Shown: positions 1 through 7,257 of the stretch, piece after piece
Layout: the number at the start of each line of letters is the position of its first letter
Position numbering within the stretch: the first letter of the stretch is position 1
Source of the DNA: JAAFHB01 sp942493325
GTDB lineage: Bacteria; Bacteroidota; Bacteroidia; Bacteroidales; Prolixibacteraceae
Direction of reading: 5' to 3'
Length of the DNA: 64,000 bases
Assembly (NCBI GenBank): GCA_942493325.1
Contig: OW818689.1
Span: forward strand, 2,852,001 to 2,916,000
Program-made: the position numbers and the translations under genes
The notes under the pieces: model-generated
Database searches by the model: none
What the model saw: only the letters and a program-made list of their open reading frames with translations
What the model was told of the DNA's origin: nothing

Positions 1-45
1 GGCGATGAGGTGTTTACAATGTTCAAAACGTTAACAGTCGAAAAA

Positions 46-1821
46 ATGATAAATCTGACAATCAATAATAAGCTGGTCCGGGTTGAGGAGGGAATCACAA
101 TATTTGAAGCGGCCAAACAGAACAATATTTTAATCCCCCACTTTTGCTACATGGAAAACGTCCACCAGATTGGATCGTGCCGGATCTGTGTGGTTGAGGT
201 GGAAGGGGGTAAAACGCTTATGGCCTCATGTGTCACCGAAGTTAAGGAAGGGATGAATGTGCAGACCAACTCCGAAAGGGTCCGTAATGTCCGGAAAGTG
301 ATTTACGAGCTGATGCTTTCCGATCATCCCAAAGAGTGCCTTCGTTGCTGGCGAAACCAAAACTGTGAATTGCAGGATCTGGGAAACCTGATCCAGATCA
401 GTGAATTCCGCTACGAGGGTGCCAAATCGAAGGATATTATTGACAGTTCAAGTCCTTCGATTGTCCGCGATAGTTCCAAATGCATTCTCTGTCGTCGCTG
501 CGTGACAGTGTGCAATGAAATTCAGGGCGTTAGCGTAATGAATCCACATCACCGCGGATTCTCAACATTTATTGGTCCGTCGGAAGACGAACTTTTAGGG
601 GAATCGGTTTGCACAAATTGCGGTCAATGTGTGCTGGTTTGCCCTGTCGGGGCACTCAAGGAGAAAGATTCTACTGTAATCACCTGGGAAGCTTTGTACG
701 ACAAATCAAAAACCGTTATCGTTCAGACTGCACCTGCTGTCCGGGCTACACTTGGCGAACTTTTTGGCTATGAACCAGGTACCTTAGTCACCGGGAAGAT
801 GGCATCGGCGCTTCACGAACTGGGTTTTAATTACGTTTTCGACACCAATTTTGCGGCCGATCTCACCATAATGGAAGAGGGATCTGAATTTCTGGGAAGA
901 GTAAAAAATGCGTTCACTTCTCCCGGGAAAAATGCAGTACTACCCATGATTACAAGTTGTAGTCCGGGCTGGATAAAATTTATTGAACACCAGTATCCTG
1001 ACCAGTTGGCCAATCTTTCGAGTTGTAAATCACCCCATATGATGCTTGGTGCATTGACCAAAACCTTCTTTGCGGAGAAGATGGGTATTGATCCTACCAG
1101 TATATTTGTCGTTTCGGTAATGCCCTGTACTGCCAAAAAATTTGAGATTACACGACCCGAAATGTTTAATAACGGATTGGCCGATGTAGATGCGGTGATT
1201 ACTACCCGCGAACTTGGAAGAATGATTAAAGATGCCGGTATTGACTTCCGGAATCTGCCCGAGGGGATATTTGACAGTCCGTTAGGCATTTCAACCGGCG
1301 CTGCTGATATTTTCGGAACAACAGGCGGCGTGATGGAAGCTGCCTTGCGCACAGTCTATAAGCTGGTTACAGGGCGTGAACTTCCTTCGGAAAATCTTCG
1401 CATTACCCTCCTAGAAGGATTGGAGAGAATTAAGACTGCCGAATTGAAAGTTGAAAATCCTGTTGAAGCATTCCGGTTTTTAGACGGAGTAACCGTAAAA
1501 GTTGCCGTTACCAGCGGATTAAAAGGGGCAGATGAATTGCTAAAAGACATTAAAAATGGGACGAGTCCCTATCATTTCATCGAGATTATGGGATGTCCCG
1601 GAGGATGTATCAGCGGAGGCGGACAGCCCAGGCCGGTTAATGATGCAATAAGAACGCTCAGGCTTGAAGCCATTTACAGGGAAGACGAAGGAAAAAAACA
1701 CCGGAAATCGCATGAAAATCAAGATGTGCTGATGCTGTATCGCGATTTCCTTGGCGTTCCCCTCGGACATAAATCACATGAATTGCTTCACACGATTTAT
1801 ATGCCGAGGAGTAAAAACTAA
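46..1821 (+). CDS. hydA: [FeFe]-hydrogenase catalytic subunit, first copy
   Basis: Catalytic subunit of a cytoplasmic [FeFe]-hydrogenase that reduces protons or oxidises H2 with electrons passed from the NuoE/NuoF-like partners just downstream. The N-terminal [2Fe-2S] ferredoxin domain has four cysteines (CYMENV, then GSCRIC, then ASC). It is followed by a His-Cys [4Fe-4S] motif (HPKECLRCWRNQNC), two [4Fe-4S] motifs (CILCRRCVTVC, CTNCGQCVLVCP) and the H-cluster domain with L1 TSCSPGW, L2 MPCTAKKFE and L3 EIMGCPGGC. The C-terminal part carries the usual RKSHEN and LLHTIY segments, so the protein is full length (about 590 residues). The start is uncertain: the frame is open to the left edge, with GTG at 10, ATG at 19 (GAGG 8 bases upstream) and ATG at 46. 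Position 46 aligns best with the second copy at 3606. L1 has Ser for one of the two adjacent Cys of the textbook TSCCPGW. Confidence 0.95.
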   Translation: MINLTINNKLVRVEEGITIFEAAKQNNILIPHFCYMENVHQIGSCRICVVEVEGGKTLMASCVTEVKEGMNVQTNSERVRNVRKVIYELMLSDHPKECLRCWRNQNCELQDLGNLIQISEFRYEGAKSKDIIDSSSPSIVRDSSKCILCRRCVTVCNEIQGVSVMNPHHRGFSTFIGPSEDELLGESVCTNCGQCVLVCPVGALKEKDSTVITWEALYDKSKTVIVQTAPAVRATLGELFGYEPGTLVTGKMASALHELGFNYVFDTNFAADLTIMEEGSEFLGRVKNAFTSPGKNAVLPMITSCSPGWIKFIEHQYPDQLANLSSCKSPHMMLGALTKTFFAEKMGIDPTSIFVVSVMPCTAKKFEITRPEMFNNGLADVDAVITTRELGRMIKDAGIDFRNLPEGIFDSPLGISTGAADIFGTTGGVMEAALRTVYKLVTGRELPSENLRITLLEGLERIKTAELKVENPVEAFRFLDGVTVKVAVTSGLKGADELLKDIKNGTSPYHFIEIMGCPGGCISGGGQPRPVNDAIRTLRLEAIYREDEGKKHRKSHENQDVLMLYRDFLGVPLGHKSHELLHTIYMPRSKN

Positions 1822-1830
1822 TAGATAATG

Positions 1831-1851
1831 ACTCCGGCATTTCCCCGGAGT
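1831..1851 (+). terminator. Hairpin between hydA and the NuoE-like gene
   Basis: A perfect 7-base stem, ACTCCGG at 1831-1837 and CCGGAGT at 1845-1851, with a 7-base loop. A short T run (ATATTTTTG) begins about 7 bases later. It lies 10 bases after the hydA stop and 68 bases before the next gene of the operon, so it may be a partial terminator or an mRNA-stabilising hairpin that adjusts the amount of HydA relative to the downstream subunits. This is inference from structure only. Confidence 0.5.
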
Positions 1852-1919
1852 GGACATATTTTTGAAAATATACCATGGTTGAAAGGTTTTACGATTGTAA
1901 TCACTAAACTAATTTTCAA

Positions 1920-2423
1920 ATGAACCCGGTATCTGAACTTATTAAAAACCTGGCCGACCAGCATGGCCGAAGCCGGCATCACCTGTTGCCAATAATGCAG
2001 GGTGTCGTTGAGCAGGAAAAATACCTGTCAGAATATTCCATGATTGAGATTGCCCGCGAGCTTGATCTGCCGGCATCTGAAGTTTATGGTACGGCGACCT
2101 TCTATTCTTTCCTCGGATGCAAAAAAATGGGCAGGTATATTATTCGTGTCTGCAAAACCATTACCTGTTCAATGAAAGGGAAAAACCAGGTTCTGCTGGC
2201 CATCGAAGATATGCTTAAAATCGGTATCGGGGAAACTACTCCTGACGGAATGTTCTCATTGCTCCAAACCAATTGCCTGGGGTTTTGCCACAAGGCACCG
2301 GCAATGCTAATCAATAACGAGGTGTATAATGACGTGACACCCGAAAAAGTCCGCGAAATATTGAGTGTTTACCTGAACAAAAAAAAGGAAGGAGGATCTG
2401 ATGACAACCAGTTACCAGCTTAA
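1920..2423 (+). CDS. NuoE-like [2Fe-2S] subunit of NADH-linked hydrogenase (HndA/HydC type)
   Basis: Small electron-transfer subunit with a thioredoxin-like [2Fe-2S] fold, expected to carry electrons between the FMN of the NuoF-like subunit and HydA. The N-terminal helical part has the family pattern (HLLPIMQGVVEQ, LPASEVYGTATFYSFL). The four cluster cysteines are seen as CKTITC and, about 35 residues later, CLGFC. The length of 167 residues is normal for NuoE/HndA. The end overlaps the next gene by 23 bases, indicating translational coupling. It lies between two HydA copies in the same direction, which points to a multimeric NAD(H)-dependent [FeFe]-hydrogenase rather than respiratory complex I, because no NuoG or membrane Nuo genes adjoin it. 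Confidence 0.92.
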   Translation: MNPVSELIKNLADQHGRSRHHLLPIMQGVVEQEKYLSEYSMIEIARELDLPASEVYGTATFYSFLGCKKMGRYIIRVCKTITCSMKGKNQVLLAIEDMLKIGIGETTPDGMFSLLQTNCLGFCHKAPAMLINNEVYNDVTPEKVREILSVYLNKKKEGGSDDNQLPA

Positions 2424-3585
2424 AAGGGCCGACTTCATTTTTAAAAATGAAAACGACTGGGAAGAAGTGCTGAGTAAAAGTATCAGTCGCACTGCCCAGG
2501 AACTAATCAATGAGTTAATTAGTTCTGAATTAAAAGGAAGGGGCGGAGCCGGATTTCCCACCGGTCTGAAATGGAAACTTTCGGCAGAAGCAGTTAATGA
2601 AACCAAATATGTGATCTGCAATGCCGACGAGGGCGAGCCAGGAACCTTCAAGGACAGGGAAATACTATCGATGGTACCGTTTAAAGTATTGACTTCAATG
2701 GCCGTTTGCGGTCATGTAATCGGGGCAAAAGAGGGTTATATTTATCTGCGTGGCGAGTACTTTTTTCTCCAGCCAGAACTTAACAAGGCAATCAGCGAAT
2801 TCGAATATTATTGCCGGGAAATCAACCTCGATTTCACAATCCGGATATTCATGGGTAGCGGGGCATATATTTGCGGAGAAGAAACAGCGCTGTTCGAATC
2901 AATGGAAGGGAAACGCGGTGAGCCACGAAATAAACCTCCCTATCCTTCATCTCACGGTTATATGGGCAAACCAACAGTGATCAACAACGTTGAAACGCTT
3001 GCCCATACCTATACCATTTTTAAATATGGTGCCAAACGCTTTTACGACCTGGGCGTCCAGTATTCGCGCGGATCAAAATTATTTTCAGTCTCAGGTGATA
3101 CTCCAAAACCTGGAATCTATGAGCTTGAGTTGGGGATGAGCCTGGCCGATTTCGTGGATGAATTCGGCGACGGCGATACCAAGGCTGTCCAGGTAGGTGG
3201 AGCATCCGGATTCCTGGTTCCGCGTAAACGTTTTGGTGAGACCGCAATTGGGTACCAGGGAAAACTGACCGGAATCTCATTACCCACGGGAGGCTCAATG
3301 ATGCTTTTCAACAGTTCACGCTCCATGTTCAACGTGCTCGACAACTACCTTGAATTTTTCCGCGAAGAATCATGTGGCCAGTGTACCCCTTGCCGTGTTG
3401 GTTGCCAGCAATTGCTTATGGGGATCAAAGCGGTTAAGCGGGGTGAAAAAAACGCAAAGTACCTGGATAAATTGCTTCGCCTGACCGATACAATGAAACT
3501 CACGGCCAAATGTGGTTTGGGTCAGTCTGTGGCCAATTCATTCTCATCGATCGTTGAAAATTTCAGGGAAGAAATGATTTACTAA
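2401..3585 (+). CDS. NuoF-like NADH/FMN subunit of hydrogenase (HndC/HydB core)
   Basis: Flavoprotein subunit that binds NAD(H) and FMN and holds one [4Fe-4S] cluster. Visible family motifs are the glycine-rich GRGGAGFPTGLKW (NADH/FMN site), NADEGEPGTFKDREI, GAYICGEETALFESMEG and the cluster motif CGQCTPCRVG with the fourth ligand in TAKCGLGQS near the C-terminus. At 394 residues it contains only the NuoF core. The N-terminal thioredoxin-like [2Fe-2S] domain and C-terminal ferredoxin domain found in many HydB/HndC proteins of bifurcating hydrogenases are absent. That makes a simple NADH-dependent enzyme, or use of another partner, worth considering. It starts inside the end of the NuoE-like gene and is followed 20 bases later by the second hydA. 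Confidence 0.93.
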   Translation: MTTSYQLKRADFIFKNENDWEEVLSKSISRTAQELINELISSELKGRGGAGFPTGLKWKLSAEAVNETKYVICNADEGEPGTFKDREILSMVPFKVLTSMAVCGHVIGAKEGYIYLRGEYFFLQPELNKAISEFEYYCREINLDFTIRIFMGSGAYICGEETALFESMEGKRGEPRNKPPYPSSHGYMGKPTVINNVETLAHTYTIFKYGAKRFYDLGVQYSRGSKLFSVSGDTPKPGIYELELGMSLADFVDEFGDGDTKAVQVGGASGFLVPRKRFGETAIGYQGKLTGISLPTGGSMMLFNSSRSMFNVLDNYLEFFREESCGQCTPCRVGCQQLLMGIKAVKRGEKNAKYLDKLLRLTDTMKLTAKCGLGQSVANSFSSIVENFREEMIY

Positions 3586-3605
3586 TTCTTCAAAATTGAT
3601 CTGCC

Positions 3606-5396
3606 ATGGCTAAAAAAATAAAGTTAAGTATCAACGGAATTTTTGTTGAAGTGGAAGATGGAACAACGATTCTGGATGCCGCGCGCAAGGCAGGAGTCAT
3701 CATTCCTACACTGTGTTTTCACAAAGACCTTTGTATTGCGGGAAATTGCCGGGTTTGTGTGGTTGAAATTGCCGGGCAAAAACGGCTGACAGCTGCCTGT
3801 GCCACTCCCTGCGAGGAAGAGATGGAAATTTTCACCAACTCATTAAATGTACTGAACTCACGCAAGCAGATCATCGAACTTTTACTATCGGAACACAATG
3901 CTGATTGCACCAGTTGTTTTAAAAACGGGAACTGCGAATTACAAAAACTAGCCTCGGATTATAAAATTCTGAAACAGGATTTTATCAGGCTCGCACCTTT
4001 TAAAAACTACACTATCGATAAGTACTCACCTTCGATTATTAAGGATGACAGCAAATGTATCCGTTGCCAGCGGTGTGTGAGGACCTGCGCCGAATTACAA
4101 GGGGTAAATGCGTTGACAGTAGCTTACAAAGGTGACAGAATGAAGATAACCACCTTCTTTGAAAAACCCATGAACGATGTGGTTTGCTCCACTTGTGGTC
4201 AGTGCATTAATCATTGCCCTACCGGGGCACTGGTCGAACGGAATTACATCGAAAAAGTCTGGGATGCAATTTCAGATAAGACCAAACATGTAGTTGTGCA
4301 AACAGCACCGGCAGTGCGGATTGGACTTGGTGAAGAGCTTGGTTTTGTTCAGGGAACCCGTGTGACAGGTAAAATGGTGGCAGCTTTAAAGCGATTAGGT
4401 TTCGATGCAGTAATGGATACCGATTTTACTGCCGATCTGACCATCATGGAAGAGGGAACAGAGTTGCTTATGCGACTGAAAGGGGTTTTGGTTGATCATG
4501 ATCCGGAGATAAAACTCCCCATGGCAACATCGTGTTCACCCGGTTGGATAAAGTACATCGAACATCTGTTTCCTGATTATCTTGATCACCTTTCGACCTG
4601 CAAGTCACCTCAGCAGATGTTTGGCGCACTGGCAAAAACCTATTATGCAAAAGCCCGTAACCTTGATCCTGGAACAATTGTTTCCGTTTCGATAATGCCA
4701 TGTACCGCCAAGAAGTTTGAAGCTGCGCGCCCCGAAATGCACGCCAGTGGCTACCGCGATGTCGACTATGTATTGACTACAAGGGAACTGGCCATCATGA
4801 TCAAACAGGCAGGTATCGATTTTATGAAACTGGAGGATGCCCATTTCGATCGGTTAATGGGAGAATCAACAGGCGCCGGAGTTATTTTTGGTGTTACCGG
4901 CGGGGTGATGGAGGCGGCATTGCGTACAGTTTATGAACTGGTAACGGGAAGAGACGTGCCTTTTAAAAACCTGAATATTACCCCGGTACGCGGGATGGAG
5001 GGAGTTAAGGAAGCTTCGGTCAAAATTGAGAATCCTTTAGAAGAGTGGGCATTCCTGGATGGAGTTGAACTGAAATGCGCCGTCGCACATGGCCTTGTCA
5101 ACGCAAAAAAGGTGATGGAATCGATTATATCAGGCCAGGCAAATTATCATTTTATCGAATTTATGGCTTGTCCCGGCGGATGTTTGGGTGGCGGTGGCCA
5201 ACCGATCCCAACCAATCCCGAAATCCGGCGCAAACGTGCCGAAGCCATCTATAGTGAAGACGAAGGGATGCCGATCCGGAAATCGCATCAGAATCCTGAA
5301 ATTATAAAGATCTATAAGGATTTTCTGGGAAAACCATTGGGAGAAAAGTCGCACCACCTTTTACATACAAAATACACGGCGAGGAAAAGATTTTAA
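3606..5396 (+). CDS. hydA: [FeFe]-hydrogenase catalytic subunit, second copy
   Basis: Full-length paralogue of the first hydA (596 residues) with the same domain order. It has an N-terminal [2Fe-2S] domain (CFHKDLC, GNCRVC, AAC), a His-Cys motif (HNADCTSCFKNGNC) and two [4Fe-4S] motifs (CIRCQRCVRTC, CSTCGQCINHCP). The H-cluster domain has L1 TSCSPGW, L2 MPCTAKKFE and L3 EFMACPGGC. All metal-ligand motifs are intact, so both copies could be active. It follows the NuoF-like gene by 20 bases and presumably shares the transcript. Either the two HydA proteins alternate in the same NuoEF-containing complex, or one works with another electron partner. The H-cluster maturases HydE, HydF and HydG are not in the window. 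Confidence 0.95.
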   Translation: MAKKIKLSINGIFVEVEDGTTILDAARKAGVIIPTLCFHKDLCIAGNCRVCVVEIAGQKRLTAACATPCEEEMEIFTNSLNVLNSRKQIIELLLSEHNADCTSCFKNGNCELQKLASDYKILKQDFIRLAPFKNYTIDKYSPSIIKDDSKCIRCQRCVRTCAELQGVNALTVAYKGDRMKITTFFEKPMNDVVCSTCGQCINHCPTGALVERNYIEKVWDAISDKTKHVVVQTAPAVRIGLGEELGFVQGTRVTGKMVAALKRLGFDAVMDTDFTADLTIMEEGTELLMRLKGVLVDHDPEIKLPMATSCSPGWIKYIEHLFPDYLDHLSTCKSPQQMFGALAKTYYAKARNLDPGTIVSVSIMPCTAKKFEAARPEMHASGYRDVDYVLTTRELAIMIKQAGIDFMKLEDAHFDRLMGESTGAGVIFGVTGGVMEAALRTVYELVTGRDVPFKNLNITPVRGMEGVKEASVKIENPLEEWAFLDGVELKCAVAHGLVNAKKVMESIISGQANYHFIEFMACPGGCLGGGGQPIPTNPEIRRKRAEAIYSEDEGMPIRKSHQNPEIIKIYKDFLGKPLGEKSHHLLHTKYTARKRF

Positions 5397-5545
5397 AACC
5401 TTTTATGTAACTTCTTTTTTAAAAATTATTCTAATTGGGGCCATATACCACATATAAGGGACTTATTAATAATTGTATGTTACACAACTGGCATGGTAAT
5501 AATTGGTGGAAACCTTATCTGCAATGAACTTATTCTAAAATCTTG

Positions 5546-5860
5546 TTAATCAATTATTTTTCCGATTTTCTCCGGATTTTGCCTGCAGTCAAATACTGAG
5601 ATTATCTTTATGTGTTTATTATTGAATCTATAAATGATCTTGTAATTATTTTCTACCAGGAATCGATATTCATATGTTCTGTCAGAAAGAAGTGATTCTT
5701 TCTCACCAATTAATGGATTCAATTCTAGTATAGTTGTTTTTTCGATTAAGGATTTAACCAATTTTCTGGCGATAGTAATGGAGGCTTTAGCTTTGTAGTA
5801 ATCATAGATGTCTTCAAGTTGAGATAATGCTATATCAGACCAAAAGATTTTTACTTCCAT
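5546..5860 (-). CDS. RelE/ParE-family toxin
   Basis: A 104-residue protein with the RelE/ParE superfamily pattern: an N-terminal strand (VKIFWSDIALSQLEDIYDYY), a middle segment ending YRFLVENNYKIIYRF, and a C-terminal strand with VFDCRQNP. Members either cleave mRNA on the ribosome or inhibit gyrase, and the sequence alone does not decide which. The start overlaps the end of the upstream antitoxin gene by 10 bases, as is typical of type II toxin-antitoxin operons. It lies between the hydrogenase operon and an exporter gene, transcribed against the hydrogenase genes. Confidence 0.85.
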   Translation of the reverse strand: MEVKIFWSDIALSQLEDIYDYYKAKASITIARKLVKSLIEKTTILELNPLIGEKESLLSDRTYEYRFLVENNYKIIYRFNNKHIKIISVFDCRQNPEKIGKIID

Positions 5861-6093
5861 GTTTCTACAATTTTAAGAAGCTCTTTTGTTTCAGTTACCC
5901 GGCCATTTTTGAAATCCTCTTCTGATAAGTCAATCATTTCGTTGAACTCATCCATTGTCATTGGACTCAACTCTTTAGATATCTTTTTTTTTCTTTCAGA
6001 GCGAAGCATTCGCTCAAGTTTAGCAATAAGCTTTTCATCCGAAATACGAAGAAATTCCTGAACAAAACTTAGTTTTCTACTTATGATATCCAT
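5851..6093 (-). CDS. Antitoxin partner of the RelE/ParE-family toxin
   Basis: An 80-residue, highly charged, mostly helical protein directly upstream of and overlapping the toxin gene. This matches a Bacteroidota antitoxin type with an N-terminal helical part (ISRKLSFVQEFLRISDEKLI) and a C-terminal acidic toxin-binding tail (MTMDEFNEMIDLSEEDF). The ATG at 6093 is chosen over a TTG at 6108. A candidate -7 box TATCTTTG (6113 down to 6106 on the minus strand) would place the transcript start just upstream of 6093. No exact family name is claimed. Confidence 0.75.
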   Translation of the reverse strand: MDIISRKLSFVQEFLRISDEKLIAKLERMLRSERKKKISKELSPMTMDEFNEMIDLSEEDFKNGRVTETKELLKIVETWK

Positions 6094-6158
6094 GATCTTT
6101 TTTTTCAAAGATATAAAATACCAAGATGCAAAAAAAATCTTTAAAACTTTATAGTCTT

Positions 6159-6956
6159 TTAAAGCGATTTTAAAACATCATATCCATACCTGATAATCAT
6201 GATGGTAACGATGATCAGGAAAAAGATCCGGATAAAACTGTTCCCTTTTCTTAGCGCCATCCTGCTTCCGAGGATACTTCCCGTTATATTGAATACAGCC
6301 AATAGAATTGCAATCCCGGCGATATAGTTTCCATGACGGATAAATACGATCAAGGCTGAGATATTGGTCATGCAATTCACGATTTTGGCATAGGCCGAGG
6401 CCTGAACAAATTCAAAGCCAAGCACGAGCACAAATGCGAGCACAAAAAAACTTCCTGTTCCGGGACCAAAAAAGCCATCATAGAATCCAATAACCAATCC
6501 GATTACTGATCCGGTCATCAACTGGTGGGTTAATGACAGTTTTTTCGACTGAACTTTACCTAAATTCTTTTTGAGAAAAGTATAGATTGCAATAGCAATT
6601 AATATAACAAGGATAATCGGTTTGAGGGTGGCTGGATTAATGATGCTCACTATTTTTGCGCCAAAATACGAGGCAATAAACGAGGAGAGCGAAATTGCAA
6701 ACAACAGTTTTGCATTAAACCGTATCCGTTTTGCATATTGAAAGGCTGCAATCGAGGTTCCGGACAGTGCTGCAATTTTATTGGTTCCAAAAATCGTTGG
6801 CAACGAAGCATTTGGCAGAGAGACCAGCAGTGCCGGAAGCTGGATAAGCCCGCCACCGCCAACGACCGCGTCAACGAATCCGGCGATAAAAGCCAAAAGT
6901 GATAAGAGGATTAACGTGAAGAGGCTGTAATCCGAAAAAATACCTGAAAGTTCCAT
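6159..6956 (-). CDS. TauE/SafE-family membrane transporter
   Basis: A 265-residue polytopic inner-membrane protein with about eight hydrophobic segments. The N-terminal signature (LLAFIAGFVDAVVGGGGLIQLPAL) and the repeat-half motif GFYDGFFGPGTGSF are those of the TauE/SafE (YfcA-like) family, whose members export sulfite, sulfoacetate or other organosulfur anions. The substrate cannot be read from the sequence. It stands alone on the minus strand, with a candidate -7 box TAATTTTG at 6994-6987 upstream but no well-spaced -33 element. Confidence 0.9.
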   Translation of the reverse strand: MELSGIFSDYSLFTLILLSLLAFIAGFVDAVVGGGGLIQLPALLVSLPNASLPTIFGTNKIAALSGTSIAAFQYAKRIRFNAKLLFAISLSSFIASYFGAKIVSIINPATLKPIILVILIAIAIYTFLKKNLGKVQSKKLSLTHQLMTGSVIGLVIGFYDGFFGPGTGSFFVLAFVLVLGFEFVQASAYAKIVNCMTNISALIVFIRHGNYIAGIAILLAVFNITGSILGSRMALRKGNSFIRIFFLIIVTIMIIRYGYDVLKSL

Positions 6957-7257
6957 TCGAAGGAGTTACTGTATTTGGTCAGGTGGCAAAATTAAGAATA
7001 TCACCGATAAAAAGATTGAAATATGTTATGGCTTGTCGATCTTGAATGTTGGTGAAGATATGAAACAAGTAACGTACACCGAACGTATACCAGTGTCATC
7101 CGGTAGCACAGATGCTGGAGATTCCAAAACTAACTACAACTATAAAAATAGAAAATAAAGAGACAAAGTAACTGTCATCAAATTAAGCAAATAAAAAATT
7201 GACACGACCACAGCACACTTTTATGTTAAAATAAAAACTGCCGGATAAACAGTTTAA
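6957..7257. other. Intergenic region between exporter and SusC genes
   Basis: 301 bases between divergent genes. It should hold the promoters of both the exporter (candidate -7 box at 6987-6994, minus strand) and the SusC gene, but no complete Bacteroidota promoter was found for the latter. A 32-codon open frame on the plus strand at 7060-7158, preceded by about 35 further open codons without a start, is the only coding-like stretch. It has no recognisable relative and may be chance or a relic. Confidence 0.4.

Noticed and set aside
831..1352. Minus-strand 173-codon frame inside hydA
   Set aside because: It is antisense to the conserved H-cluster domain.
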